NCBI RefSeq assembly: GCF_900188125.1 | Contig: NZ_FZOW01000005.1 | Span: forward strand, 124,001-188,000 | Reading direction: 5' to 3' | Length of the DNA stretch: 64,000 bases | Origin: Rhodococcoides kyotonense | GTDB taxonomy: Bacteria; Actinomycetota; Actinomycetes; Mycobacteriales; Mycobacteriaceae | In this document: in pieces, positions 16,243 to 25,307 of the stretch | Numbering within the stretch: position 1 is the first letter of the stretch | Layout: each line of letters opens with the position of its first letter | Made by a program: the position numbers and the translations under genes | Notes under the pieces: generated by a model | Seen by the model: the letters and a program-made list of their open reading frames with translations, nothing else | The model's database searches: none | What the model was told of the DNA's origin: nothing

Positions 16243-17258
16243 AGTCGGCACAGTGTCTTTCCTGTGGTGTCCCCGTCGAGCATCGAGATGAGTGCGACCG
16301 GGGCTTGCTCGAGTCCGTCGAACACGGATTCCTCGTAGATCAGCCTGCCGTCCTGTAGATACCCGCCGACGAGCGTGCGCATGTCGTCGTACAGGTGGTC
16401 GTAGGAGCCGGCCCGAAAGCCTTCCAGTCGCAGGCTCTTTGCAGTGATCTGGAACAGATTCGACGGCATCGCCGTACTGGATCCGTACGTCGAGACAGCG
16501 CCGCACATCGCGACGCGGCCGCCTGGGCGCAGGTGGTCGAGGGCCGCGGCGAAATGAGAACCACCGACGTTGTCGAAATACGCGTCGATTCCATCCGGCG
16601 CCGCATCGGCGAGAAGTGCTCCGATGTCGCCGTCGTGATAGTCGAAAGCGGCTGTCGCGCCGAGTGAATCACGCAGAAACTGCACCTTGTCTGCATTGCC
16701 CGCCGAGGCGACCACCGTGCAGCCGTGCAATCCGGCGAGTTGTGTAGCAATGCTGCCCACTGCGCCTGCTGCTGCCGAAACCCACACGGTATCCGATGGT
16801 TTCAGGTCGAGGATCTCGAACAGGCCGACGTAGGCCGTCAGCCCGGAGCTCCCGAGTGGCCCGAGGAACCACTGCGGTGGGAACGATCCGGCATCGATCT
16901 TCGTGAGCGTTCCCGCGCCGCCGAGGCCGCCTGCAGCACTGTTCACTACTGCGTAGTCGCGATATCCGCTCATGTGAGACACAGTGTCGCCGAACTCGAA
17001 ACCGGCGTCCCTGGAATCCATGACAACGCCGAGAGCAAGTCCTGCCAAGGGTTCGCCGGGCTGGATCGGTGGTAGGTAGCCTGCCGGTGCGTTCGAGCCC
17101 AGCCGGAGCCGGATGGACGGGTCGATGGACAGCCATGTGTTGCGAACAAGTACCTCACCGTCCTGCAGTGGGCCGAGTTCGTCGTTGCGGACGGTGAAGT
17201 GGTGCGTCTCCATGGTGTCGGGCGGCGAGGACACGAGGCAGATCGTTCTGGATTTCAC
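16239..17258 (-). CDS. NADP-dependent ene-reductase (MDR family, LTB4DH/CurA type)
   Basis: A 339-residue zinc-independent medium-chain reductase. The leukotriene B4 dehydrogenase/CurA subfamily is shown by RNTWLSIDPSIRLRL near residues 38-52, the nucleotide loop AAAGAVGSIATQLA and the FDNVGG motif (about 231). Members reduce the C=C bond of enones with NADPH. I start at a GTG 11 nt after GGAGG; the open frame runs 61 codons further upstream but has no family similarity there. The gene is divergent from an MFS transporter, with two copies of the 13-bp palindrome between them. It is first in an operon with a binding lipoprotein and an SDR. Confidence 0.87.
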   Translation of the reverse strand: MKSRTICLVSSPPDTMETHHFTVRNDELGPLQDGEVLVRNTWLSIDPSIRLRLGSNAPAGYLPPIQPGEPLAGLALGVVMDSRDAGFEFGDTVSHMSGYRDYAVVNSAAGGLGGAGTLTKIDAGSFPPQWFLGPLGSSGLTAYVGLFEILDLKPSDTVWVSAAAGAVGSIATQLAGLHGCTVVASAGNADKVQFLRDSLGATAAFDYHDGDIGALLADAAPDGIDAYFDNVGGSHFAAALDHLRPGGRVAMCGAVSTYGSSTAMPSNLFQITAKSLRLEGFRAGSYDHLYDDMRTLVGGYLQDGRLIYEESVFDGLEQAPVALISMLDGDTTGKTLCRL

Positions 17259-17303
17259 AGCGTGTGGAACCTCCAAGGCGAGGCACTGAGTAGTGATTCG
17301 ATA

Positions 17304-17316
17304 CGAGTTCAGTTCG
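17304..17316. promoter_or_regulatory. 13-bp palindromic operator, copy 1 (CGAGTTCAGTTCG)
   Basis: This matches the island consensus YGAACT-N-AGTTCR on reading the opposite strand (CGAACTGAACTCG). It lies about 45 nt upstream of the ene-reductase start, on that gene's side of the divergent region. It is one of the weaker matches. The probable binder is the TetR protein encoded at 27.5 kb. Confidence 0.5.
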
Positions 17317-17352
17317 ACGATCGACCCGAAACTAACACACGGAGGCAGTTCC

Positions 17353-17365
17353 TGAACTAAATTCA
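17353..17365. promoter_or_regulatory. 13-bp palindromic operator, copy 2 (TGAACTAAATTCA)
   Basis: A near-perfect dyad with one mismatch, 28 nt before the MFS transporter start. With copy 1 it flanks the divergent promoter region, the same two-site arrangement as at 39.4 kb. The site would block or modulate the MFS promoter. Confidence 0.6.
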
Positions 17366-17392
17366 TGTTGAGCCGCATGAAGGAGGATCGTG

Positions 17393-18970
17393 ATGCAACC
17401 GCAGACTGTCGGACTACTCTCGCCGTTCCGCGTCCGAACACTGCGAATGATGCTGGGCTTCGAACTGAGTGCCAGTGTCGGAGTGTGGATTCTGGTTCTC
17501 GCCGTGCAGTGGACGCTGACCGAATCGGGTGAGTCGGCGTTCACCGTCTCGTCTGTTCAGTTCGCTGCCAGCCTGCCGTTCTTTCTGCTGTCCCTGCCGA
17601 TCGGCGCCTGGGCAGGGTACGTCGGACACCGGAGGCTGCTGGTCGCGACATCGGTCGCTCTACTCGTAGCGTCGATGTTGCTGACAGTGCTGCAGTACAT
17701 GGGGCTCGCAATTACTCCGATCCTGATGACGGCGGTATTCGTGTCCGGGTGCGGACTGGCATCCGTTGCGATCGTGTGGCAGGCGCTCCTTCCGACTCTT
17801 GCGACTCGGGAGATGATGACGGTCGTGCCGGCGATCGACGGCGCCATCTTCAACGGAGCGCGTGCGATCGGTCCTGTTCTCGGAGGCGCACTACTCGCTG
17901 CGTGGGGAGCCACGTCGACGTTCGCTCTCGTCACCGTGCTCGTCCTGCTGTGTACTGTGCTTGCGGCAACACAGATTCCGGCCCAGTCGGGGCGCGCCGA
18001 CAAGACCGGGTCCGTTCGTGAATCGGTCGAGACCAGCCTGCGATTCATCCGGCACTCACGGTGGACGCGTCGACTTCTGTTCCGCGTCATCATGTTCGGG
18101 CTGCCTGCCAGTTGCCTGTGGGCGCTGTTGCCCGTCGTTGCCTACGACATGCTCGGCGTGACGACATTCGAGTTCGGTGTTCTGTCCGGCGCCATCGGAA
18201 TCGGTGCTGTGGCCGGCACCGTCGCTCTGATGCCCCTGCGGGCTCGGCTCAGCTGGAATACCTTTGCCGCGATCGGATCGGCGGCGTACGCCGTGGTGTT
18301 GCTGGGGCTCGTCATCGTTCCGTGGACTGCGGTCGTGTTCGTGCTTCTGGTGATCGTCGGTGCTGCGTGGGTCGGGGTTCAGAGCACCTGGATGATCGCG
18401 ACGCACGCAGTCATGCCGCCGTGGATCAAATCCCGAGTGATTGCCTTCATCATGTTGACGTTCCAAGGAAGCCAGGCCGTCGGAGCCTTGGCCTGGGGGC
18501 TTCTCTCGGACAGCGTCGGACTTACTTTGTCCATCGGGGCGGCGGCAGTCGCGATGGCGTTCTCGGCAATCGGATTGCTGCGCAGGGGGATTCTTCCCAG
18601 CGAGTCGATCTCGCCGGAACCGTCCGGTGTGCGCGGGCCGCCGACGCCCATGTCCGATCACGATGGTCGGAGAATCGTCGTCGAGACCACGTACGTCGTC
18701 CATCCGGACCGAGCGAGCCACTTCGTCGGTGACATCGATCGGCTGAGGTCGTCGCGCCTTCGGCTGGGGGCGCTGCGCTGGTCGATTGCTCAGCCGACCG
18801 ACTCGACGGACACGTACGTCGAGTTCTGCACCTTCAAGAACTGGTCCGAATACAGCGCCCAGGAGACGATTCGGCTCACCGTCCCGGAACGGCTCATCCG
18901 TACGACGCTTGCCGCCGATTTGACCCAGGATCCGCGTGTCCGGATCCTCATCCATCCATCCACCGTCTGA
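17393..18970 (+). CDS. MFS transporter (MFS_3 type) with C-terminal alpha/beta domain
   Basis: A 525-residue protein. Residues about 10-400 form a major-facilitator domain with 11-12 helices. It includes the loop YVGHRRLLVATSVALLVASM (about 75-94) and a second-half copy, and resembles the MFS_3/enterobactin-exporter-like group. After a proline/arginine linker, residues about 415-525 form a soluble domain resembling the antibiotic-biosynthesis-monooxygenase/NIPSNAP ferredoxin-like fold (ETTYVVHPDRASHFVGDIDRL), as seen in other MFS_3 proteins. AGGAGG lies 6 nt before the chosen ATG; a GTG one codon earlier is also possible. It may import or export a substrate or intermediate of the pathway. Confidence 0.85.
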   Translation: MQPQTVGLLSPFRVRTLRMMLGFELSASVGVWILVLAVQWTLTESGESAFTVSSVQFAASLPFFLLSLPIGAWAGYVGHRRLLVATSVALLVASMLLTVLQYMGLAITPILMTAVFVSGCGLASVAIVWQALLPTLATREMMTVVPAIDGAIFNGARAIGPVLGGALLAAWGATSTFALVTVLVLLCTVLAATQIPAQSGRADKTGSVRESVETSLRFIRHSRWTRRLLFRVIMFGLPASCLWALLPVVAYDMLGVTTFEFGVLSGAIGIGAVAGTVALMPLRARLSWNTFAAIGSAAYAVVLLGLVIVPWTAVVFVLLVIVGAAWVGVQSTWMIATHAVMPPWIKSRVIAFIMLTFQGSQAVGALAWGLLSDSVGLTLSIGAAAVAMAFSAIGLLRRGILPSESISPEPSGVRGPPTPMSDHDGRRIVVETTYVVHPDRASHFVGDIDRLRSSRLRLGALRWSIAQPTDSTDTYVEFCTFKNWSEYSAQETIRLTVPERLIRTTLAADLTQDPRVRILIHPSTV

Positions 18971-18999
18971 ACGAAACGAGAAAGAAGGAGAAGGGGCAA

Positions 19000-20349
19000 G
19001 TGAACGACACCGAATACGACCTGCTGGTGATCGGGGCAGGTATGGCGGGGCTGACCGCCGCGGCCAGTGCGGCACGAGCGGGACGGTCGGTCTGCGTCGT
19101 CGAGATCGGACCAGACGTCGGTGGGAACGCGCGATTCGCTGGATACGTCTGGACCGCACCGACTTACGACGTGCTCGACGAGCAGAACCCGAACGGCGAC
19201 CCGTCGTTGAAGCGCCGGTTGATCGACGGGTTCGACGACGGCGTCGACTGGATCCGATCCGTGGGTGTCGACGTCGGTGAGGCGCAGAGGATTCTGAGCT
19301 TCGGCCGCGGACACAAGTTCGACACCAACCACTACGTCGACATCTGCAAGCGCATCGTGGTGGACGCGGGCGGGGTCGTCGTACTGAACACGACGACAGA
19401 GAGCCTGCTGCTGGACGGCGGGAAGGTCCACGGCGCGCGCGCTCGCACAGGCACCGAACCCGCTCGGGACCTACGTGCCACCCATACTCTTCTGGCGACC
19501 GGAGGGTTCCAAGGCGACAAGGACTTGATCGCGCAGCATGTTCATCCCGCGGCAGCCGAGATGGAACTTCGATCGAACCCACTCAGCCGCGGTGACGGCT
19601 ACCGACTGGCATCCGAGGTCCGTGCTGGGACGCGTGGCGACATGGCGGGTTTCTACGGACACCTGATTCCGAGCGGGGTCGCGCTGTCCGATCCGGCCGA
19701 CTTCGTCGACATGTCCCTCTACTACAGCGAACATGCGCTGCTGTTCGACACGAACAACGAGCGATTCGTCGACGAAACACTCGGTGACCACCTGACGACG
19801 ATGGCACTGCTCGCTCGACCTGAAGCGCGCGGACTACTGATCGCCGACGCGCGTGTGCACCGGGACTGGATGCTTGCCTCGTACGTGGAGGGCGCGGTCG
19901 CGGTCGACAAATTCGAACTTGCGGGCAAGCGCGGCGGCCGCGTCGGGCGAGCTGATTCCCTCGACGAGCTCGAGTATCTGCCGGAGGAGTGGGGATACGA
20001 CGGGGCGGCGATCGCGTCGGCGATCATGCGGTTCAATGCTGCAGCCGAGAGGGGCGACGCGCTGGCTCCCGGCCGTGCGCTCGATCCCGAACCACTCGTA
20101 GAGCCGCCGTACTACGTGATCGAGACCGTTCCGGCGATCACGTTCCCCTTCCACGGAGTGTCGATCGACGACCGAGCGCGTGTACTGACGGTCGACGGAA
20201 CTCCCGTTCCGGGCCTGCTCGCTGCGGGATCGGACACCGGTGGGCTGTGGAATCGGGCCTACGCGGGTGGATTGGCCAGTGCTCTCGTCTTCGGCCGGAC
20301 CGCCGCGGCCACTGTCATCGGTCGATCGGCGGATGCCGTTCACCACTAG
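19000..20349 (+). CDS. FAD-dependent dehydrogenase (FAD_binding_2; KstD/fumarate-reductase-like)
   Basis: A 449-residue flavoprotein. The FAD-binding GxGxxG is in VIGAGMAGLTAAASAARAG (about 8-26), a second glycine motif is ATGGFQGD (about 166-173), and the C-terminal FAD segment is GLLAAGSDTGGLWNRAYAGG. The fold is that of 3-ketosteroid delta-1-dehydrogenase, fumarate reductase and tricarballylate dehydrogenase, all of which move electrons at a C-C bond next to a carbonyl or carboxylate. The GTG start follows an AGAAGGAGAAGGGG sequence, 29 nt after the MFS gene. A desaturase role early in the pathway is likely, but the substrate cannot be named. Confidence 0.88.
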   Translation: MNDTEYDLLVIGAGMAGLTAAASAARAGRSVCVVEIGPDVGGNARFAGYVWTAPTYDVLDEQNPNGDPSLKRRLIDGFDDGVDWIRSVGVDVGEAQRILSFGRGHKFDTNHYVDICKRIVVDAGGVVVLNTTTESLLLDGGKVHGARARTGTEPARDLRATHTLLATGGFQGDKDLIAQHVHPAAAEMELRSNPLSRGDGYRLASEVRAGTRGDMAGFYGHLIPSGVALSDPADFVDMSLYYSEHALLFDTNNERFVDETLGDHLTTMALLARPEARGLLIADARVHRDWMLASYVEGAVAVDKFELAGKRGGRVGRADSLDELEYLPEEWGYDGAAIASAIMRFNAAAERGDALAPGRALDPEPLVEPPYYVIETVPAITFPFHGVSIDDRARVLTVDGTPVPGLLAAGSDTGGLWNRAYAGGLASALVFGRTAAATVIGRSADAVHH

Positions 20350-20384
20350 CGCGTAGTGCAGATGACGTCAAGCGAATCTGGTGA

Positions 20385-20413
20385 TTGACATCACAAGTAC
20401 CTGGCACTATCTT
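20385..20413 (+). promoter_or_regulatory. Sigma-70-type promoter for the importer operon
   Basis: A perfect -35 box TTGACA (20385-20390), a 17-nt spacer and a -10-like TATCTT (20408-20413) lie about 140 nt before the binding-protein gene. The expected transcription start falls at about 20420, exactly where the 13-bp palindrome begins. This is a classic position for repression. Confidence 0.7.
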
Positions 20414-20419
20414 TCAAAC

Positions 20420-20432
20420 TGACATCAGTTCA
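20420..20432. promoter_or_regulatory. 13-bp palindromic operator, copy 3 (TGACATCAGTTCA)
   Basis: One half-site is perfect (AGTTCA) and the other degenerate. It starts 6 nt after the -10 box of the importer promoter, so a bound repressor would cover the transcription start. The spacing relative to the -10 box resembles that at 38.14 kb. Confidence 0.6.
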
Positions 20433-20559
20433 GTTTAGGGCCTGACAGCTGCGAGAGTTGGGCGCCGAAACCGATCTGCTCTTCGAACGCAAGACCTTTC
20501 CCGACATTCGACGAGGACGTGCGAGTCGGCTCACTGACGTGCCCGAAAGGAACGCAGAC

Positions 20560-21597
20560 ATGAAGACATTCAAGAAGGCGACGATCGCCCTGGCCGCTAC
20601 GGCGGTGCTCGTCGGCATCACGGCGTGTGGTGGTTCCTCCAGCGCGTCCGGTCCTGTCGAGGGCAGCTGGGACGACGTGGTCGCCGCGGCTAACAGTGAG
20701 GGCAGCGTCATGCTGTACTCGAGCCAGAAGCCGGCCAACCTCGATGCCTTGGTTGCCGCATTCCAGGCCAAGTATCCGGAGATCAAGATGGAGTACGTCC
20801 GCGGGACGGACTCCGAGATCAACCCGCGAGTCGAGACCGAGAACCGCACGGGCACAGGCATTGCCGACGTCCACATGCTCACCGACGCGTCGTGGATCCA
20901 GAACGCCGCGGAATCCGGGAACTACTCGACCGATCTGATCGGGCCGGATCTCGATGCGCCTGCCTTCGATCCCGCTACCAGCGTGATCGACGACAAGTTC
21001 TTCCTCGCGAGTGCGGCGGTGTTCGGACTCGGATGGAACACCGACGCGGTACCCGGGGGTCTGACGACGCCCGAGGATCTTCTCGATCCCCAGTACCAGG
21101 GCAAGATCGGCATCGTGAATCCGACCGGGATCGCGTCGTACGTCGATCTCTATCGGTACTACAGCGAGCAGTACGGCGAGGACTACTGGAATCGGCTCGC
21201 AGCACTGCAGCCGCGCGTCTACCCCAGTGCCCTCGGTGTGGCGCAGGCGCTCACGTCCGGCGAGGTCGTCGTGAGCCCCTCGGTGCAGCCGCTGGTGACC
21301 GAAGTCGCGGCCGGTGCGCCGGTCGACTGGGCGCTCCCTGCTGAGCCGTGGGGAACCCCCTGGTACACAGAGGTTCTCAGTGCGTCGCAGCATCCGAACG
21401 CCGCGCAAGTGTTGGCCAACTTCATGGTGACGGTGGAAGGGCAGACGGCGCTCAACGGCGGATATGCCGCGGCGCTGCCCGACATCGACGGTGCTGTTGC
21501 CCGGGCTCAGGACATCGCATCTCCGGATGTCGCAGATCTGACCCCGGAAAAGGTCGAGCAGTACTCCCAGGAATGGCAGTCGCTGTTCCAGAGCTGA
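20560..21597 (+). CDS. Fe(III)/polyamine-type ABC substrate-binding lipoprotein, paralog 2
   Basis: A 345-residue lipoprotein with a short basic signal peptide and lipobox ITAC (Cys23). It shares GSWDDVVAAANSEG and the NPRVETENRTG block with the lipoprotein at 45.7 kb, and more loosely with that at 15.2 kb. The fold is that of AfuA/FbpA/PotD family-1 binding proteins. The ATPase and permease of the matching importer are encoded just downstream, separated by one SDR gene, so this is the principal binding protein of the system. A GAAAGGAA site precedes the ATG. The frame extends 34 codons upstream, but that would remove the signal peptide from the N-terminus. Confidence 0.9.
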   Translation: MKTFKKATIALAATAVLVGITACGGSSSASGPVEGSWDDVVAAANSEGSVMLYSSQKPANLDALVAAFQAKYPEIKMEYVRGTDSEINPRVETENRTGTGIADVHMLTDASWIQNAAESGNYSTDLIGPDLDAPAFDPATSVIDDKFFLASAAVFGLGWNTDAVPGGLTTPEDLLDPQYQGKIGIVNPTGIASYVDLYRYYSEQYGEDYWNRLAALQPRVYPSALGVAQALTSGEVVVSPSVQPLVTEVAAGAPVDWALPAEPWGTPWYTEVLSASQHPNAAQVLANFMVTVEGQTALNGGYAAALPDIDGAVARAQDIASPDVADLTPEKVEQYSQEWQSLFQS

Positions 21598-21626
21598 CGA
21601 GCATCCGAGAGGTAAGGACACGGCAC

Positions 21627-22409
21627 ATGACAGGAACCGGTGCGGAGATGTCGGGACGGGGCGTTCTCGTCACGGGTGGATCCGGCGGAATCGGTGGCGC
21701 GTGCGCGGAATTGTTCGTGGCGCAGGGGGCAACGGTCTACCTCACCGATGTGGACGACACGGCGGGCCGTGCGCTTGCAGATCGGTTGGGACCGAATGCG
21801 CACTACCGGCAACTCGACGTCACCAGTGAACGAGACTGGGACGCAGTTACATCCGATATGGCTCGGAATGGGCACGGACTCGATGTGCTCGTCAACAGCG
21901 CGGGTGCGGCCATGAAGGCGACTCTCCAGCAGACCACGTTGGCACAGTTTCGAAAGATGTTGGATCTCAACCTCGTCGGTACGTTTCTCGGACTGAAGGT
22001 CGCTGCCGACGTCATGCGCTCCGGCGGATCGGTTGTCAACATCTCGTCGCTCCGGGGAGTGCTCGCCACTGCCGAGCTGGGCGCATACGGTGCGTCGAAG
22101 TTCGGAGTACGCGCTCTGACCAAGGTCGCGGCTCTGGAGTTGGCGGACAAAGGTATTCGCGTCAACGCGGTGTGCCCGGGAAGCATCGATACGGCGATCA
22201 CCGCGACACCCGACTTCGCGTCGGACGACATGGAGTCCTACGTTCGCAGCATTCCGATGCAGCGTCGTGGAGAGCCCGCGGAGGTAGCCACCGTCGTCCG
22301 CTTCCTCGCGGGTCCCGAAAGTAGTTACGTGACAGGGTCGGACATCCTGGTCGACGGCGGCACAGGAGCCGGCGTACGCACACCCAAGGTTTCGAAAGTG
22401 AGTGTTTAG
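21627..22409 (+). CDS. Short-chain dehydrogenase/reductase
   Basis: A 260-residue classical SDR: cofactor motif TGGSGGIG, LTDVD after the second strand (NAD preference), NSAG, catalytic Ser in NISSLRG, Y-x3-K in YGASK, and the C-terminal GSDILVDGG. It lies between the binding-protein and ATPase genes of an ABC importer, and its stop touches the ATPase start. Gene order therefore ties an oxidoreductase step to uptake. An AGAGGTAAGGA site precedes the ATG. The likely reaction is oxidation of a secondary alcohol in the imported compound or an intermediate. Confidence 0.9.
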   Translation: MTGTGAEMSGRGVLVTGGSGGIGGACAELFVAQGATVYLTDVDDTAGRALADRLGPNAHYRQLDVTSERDWDAVTSDMARNGHGLDVLVNSAGAAMKATLQQTTLAQFRKMLDLNLVGTFLGLKVAADVMRSGGSVVNISSLRGVLATAELGAYGASKFGVRALTKVAALELADKGIRVNAVCPGSIDTAITATPDFASDDMESYVRSIPMQRRGEPAEVATVVRFLAGPESSYVTGSDILVDGGTGAGVRTPKVSKVSV

Positions 22410-23567
22410 ATGACGTCGCAATTCGTTGTTTCTTCTCTCGAGAAGACCTACGGCTCCAACGTGGTCGTCGATCATCTCGATCTGGAGATCGAGCACGGTG
22501 AATTCCTCGTACTCCTGGGGCCGAGCGGATGCGGAAAGACGACGACCCTCCGATGTCTCGCGGGGCTCGAAACCCCTCAGGGCGGGTCCATTTCGTTCCG
22601 AGGCAAGCCGGTGTTCGACGCCGCGTCGAAGGTGCACGTGCCCGCGCACAAACGCAACATCGGCATGGTCTTTCAGTCGTACGCGCTGTGGCCCCACATG
22701 ACGGTCGCCGAGAACATCCGATATCCGTTGAAGGTCAGGGGGCTCAAGAAGGCGATCGCCGACGGGGCCGTCGAGGCGGCAGCGAACATGGTGGATTGCG
22801 GCGGCTTGCTCGACCGCTATCCCTCACAGTTGAGCGGTGGACAGCAGCAGCGCGTGGCAGTGGCCCGAGGCCTCGTCGCAGAACCGGATCTCGTCCTGTT
22901 CGACGAGCCCCTGAGCAACCTCGACGCACGCCTGAGAGACCAGGTTCGTTCTCAGATCCATCAGCTTCACCAGACTCTCGGATTCACAGCGGTATTCGTG
23001 ACCCACGACCAGTCCGAGGCCTTCGCACTCGGTGACCGGCTCGCGATCATGAAGTCGGGCAGGATCGAACAGTACGACGCACCCGAGGACGTCTTCGAGA
23101 ACCCGGTGTCGGAATACGTGGCGGCATTCATCGGAATGGGAAATCGCCTCGAACTGCACAACGGGCACACCGGATGGATCACGAGCGCAGGAGACGACAT
23201 CGACCTGTCGAACGCCGTCGTACGTGATCGCGCCGACGAAGGGTCCGTCGCCGTCGCGCGTTTCCGGCCCGACGACGTGTCGCTGCACGCGTCGACGAGC
23301 GAGGTTCCCGCCGGCAACGTGGCACTGCATGCGCAGTTGGTCGCGCACGAGTACGGCGGCCGCTACTTCGACGTCACGGTGAAGACGGGTACCGAACAGT
23401 TGATGCTCCGCGCGTCGGCCGCCGAACACGGTCCGTCGCTCCGTCGCAGCAGTCCAGGGGACGATGTCGTCGTCAGCTTCTCGCCGTCGTGCCTGCGGGT
23501 ATACGCGGGTGAAGCTGTCGAAGCAGCCTCCACGCAAGATCTCGTCGCAACAGGAGACCGTTCCTGA
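22410..23567 (+). CDS. ABC transporter ATPase, FbpC/PotA type
   Basis: A 385-residue ATPase of the Fe(III)/spermidine/putrescine importer class. Walker A GPSGCGKT, Q-loop VFQSYALWPHMT, signature LSGGQQQR, Walker B LVLFDEPLSNLDA and H-loop VTHDQSEA are intact in the first 210 residues. The C-terminal third is a TOBE-type regulatory domain (RFRPDDVSLHAS...). It abuts the SDR gene upstream and overlaps the permease gene by 1 nt. With the adjacent fused permease it forms a complete importer core, probably used by all three paralogous binding proteins of the island. Confidence 0.92.
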   Translation: MTSQFVVSSLEKTYGSNVVVDHLDLEIEHGEFLVLLGPSGCGKTTTLRCLAGLETPQGGSISFRGKPVFDAASKVHVPAHKRNIGMVFQSYALWPHMTVAENIRYPLKVRGLKKAIADGAVEAAANMVDCGGLLDRYPSQLSGGQQQRVAVARGLVAEPDLVLFDEPLSNLDARLRDQVRSQIHQLHQTLGFTAVFVTHDQSEAFALGDRLAIMKSGRIEQYDAPEDVFENPVSEYVAAFIGMGNRLELHNGHTGWITSAGDDIDLSNAVVRDRADEGSVAVARFRPDDVSLHASTSEVPAGNVALHAQLVAHEYGGRYFDVTVKTGTEQLMLRASAAEHGPSLRRSSPGDDVVVSFSPSCLRVYAGEAVEAASTQDLVATGDRS

Positions 23568-25291
23568 TGGCCACGCTCACAGCGCCGGACACCATCCACG
23601 ACGCACCGGAGGCGCCGAAGAAGTCCTTCGCGATCTCTCCGCATTGGCGCGCCCGACTCGGCTACGCGGCTCTGCTGGCGATCCTCGGCTACCTCGTCGT
23701 GCTCCCGATGATCCGACTGCAGATGCTCGCGCTCGAGGACGGCGCGGCGGGATACTCGAGTCAGTACGGCCGCTTCGACGTCGGCGTCACGCTACGCACC
23801 ACGATCGCACTTGCACTCGGATCCCTCGTGATCGCGATGATCCTCGGCACGCTGCTGGCATTCGCAGCCAGCAGGCTGCCCGCGAAACTGGGTTGGCTGC
23901 GCATCATTCCCATTCTGCCGATCGTCATGCCTGCCGTAGCGAGCATCGTCGGCTGGGCGTTCCTGCTGTCGCCGGGACCCGGCTACCTCAACGTGTTGCT
24001 GCGGAAGCTGCCGTGGTGGAGCGGGTCCGACACCGGTCCCATCGACGTGTACACGGTTCCGTGGATCATCCTGCTCACGGGATTCGGACTCACCTCCTTC
24101 GTCTACCTGTTCGTCAGTTCGGGCATGCAGAACATCAGTTCCGAGCACCTCGAAGCAGCGCAGGTCAGCGGATCCTCGACGGTCGGAATCTTTTTCAAGA
24201 TCGTGCTGCCGCTGCTGCGCCCTTCCCTCATCTACGGCGGCGGTATCGCGCTGCTGTTAGGTCTCGGTCAGTTCACCGGCCCGTTGTTGCTCGGACAGAA
24301 CAGCGGCGTGAAGGTCCTCACGACGGAGATGTATCGCCGTGTGTCGGAGTCACCGTCGGACTTCGCAGCGGCCGCTGCGGCGGGATCGCCCCTCGTGATA
24401 TTCGGAATCGTCCTGGTGCTCACGCAGAAAGTGTTGCTCGGCAACCAGACTCGATTCGTAACGCACGGTGGCAAGGCCTTTTCCCCACCGAGTGGGAAAG
24501 GCACGTGGGCGGTCGTGACGATCGGGCTCTTCGCTCTACTGGCCCTGGTGATTCCGTTGCTCGGCCTTGTCATCGTCTCGCTGACGCCGTACTGGTCCGG
24601 ATCGTTGTCCTGGAGTCTGTTGACACTGGACAACTTTCGCGAGTTGCTCGGCAACAATGCTGTCGTGCAATCCGTTCTCACCAGCGTGTCGACATCGTTG
24701 GGAGCAGTGGCGATCTGCATTCCGCTCGGGTATCTGATGGCCAATCTTCTCGTTCGTGGACGCCGGTTCAAGATCCTCGCGCTGATCGCCGACCTCATTA
24801 CCGCACTGCCACTCGGTATTCCGGCCGTCATCTTCGGCGTCGGTTTTCTGCTCACGTACACGGAACCGCCTCTGATCCTCTACGGGACCAGGACGGTCAT
24901 CATCTTGGTGTACGTGGTGTTGATGCTGCCGTTCGCTACCAGGATGCAGATGACCGCAATGCTGGCGCTGGGCAACACGTACACCGAGGCGTCGGCGACG
25001 AGTGGTGCATCGCCTGTCGTGACGACGATGCGCATCATGTTGCCGCTCATGCGCCCCACCATTCTGAGCGCCGTGGCCTTGATGTTCATTCTCCTCACCC
25101 ATGAGTTCGCGGCATCGCTCCTGGTTCGAGCGTCGACGACGCAGGTCATGGGCACGCTTCTGTTCGACATGTGGCAGAACGGGTCCTACCCCCTCGTCGC
25201 CGCGATGGCGTTGTTGATGACAGCAGTGACGACGATCGGTGTCGCGTTCGCGATGCTCGTCGGTGGCCGGAACGTGTTGAGCAAGCTGTGA
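23567..25291 (+). CDS. Fused-domain ABC permease, FbpB/AfuB type
   Basis: A 574-residue inner-membrane protein with two permease domains in one chain, about 12 helices in all. Domain 1 covers about residues 30-300 with EAA loop EAAQVSGSSTVGIFFKIVLP; domain 2 covers about 310-570 with EASATSGASPVVTTMRIMLP. This two-in-one architecture is typical of FbpB/AfuB Fe(III) permeases and of some 2-aminoethylphosphonate and carboxylate importers. The ATG overlaps the ATPase stop. It completes the import system. Actual iron uptake is possible but unlikely given the catabolic neighbours. Confidence 0.92.
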   Translation: MATLTAPDTIHDAPEAPKKSFAISPHWRARLGYAALLAILGYLVVLPMIRLQMLALEDGAAGYSSQYGRFDVGVTLRTTIALALGSLVIAMILGTLLAFAASRLPAKLGWLRIIPILPIVMPAVASIVGWAFLLSPGPGYLNVLLRKLPWWSGSDTGPIDVYTVPWIILLTGFGLTSFVYLFVSSGMQNISSEHLEAAQVSGSSTVGIFFKIVLPLLRPSLIYGGGIALLLGLGQFTGPLLLGQNSGVKVLTTEMYRRVSESPSDFAAAAAAGSPLVIFGIVLVLTQKVLLGNQTRFVTHGGKAFSPPSGKGTWAVVTIGLFALLALVIPLLGLVIVSLTPYWSGSLSWSLLTLDNFRELLGNNAVVQSVLTSVSTSLGAVAICIPLGYLMANLLVRGRRFKILALIADLITALPLGIPAVIFGVGFLLTYTEPPLILYGTRTVIILVYVVLMLPFATRMQMTAMLALGNTYTEASATSGASPVVTTMRIMLPLMRPTILSAVALMFILLTHEFAASLLVRASTTQVMGTLLFDMWQNGSYPLVAAMALLMTAVTTIGVAFAMLVGGRNVLSKL

Positions 25292-25307
25292 CGAGGACAG
25301 GACGAAC

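Noticed and set aside
18056-19582. A 508-codon minus-strand open frame across the MFS and flavoprotein genes
   Set aside because: Its translation is Arg/Ser/Gly-rich with no recognisable domain, and both plus-strand genes in this region have full family motifs. Long antisense frames are common in high-GC DNA.
20560-25291. Iron-uptake system
   Set aside because: The transporter resembles Fe(III) importers by family, but no iron-related genes or iron box are visible and all neighbours are catabolic enzymes under a shared operator; other ligands of this family are more likely.
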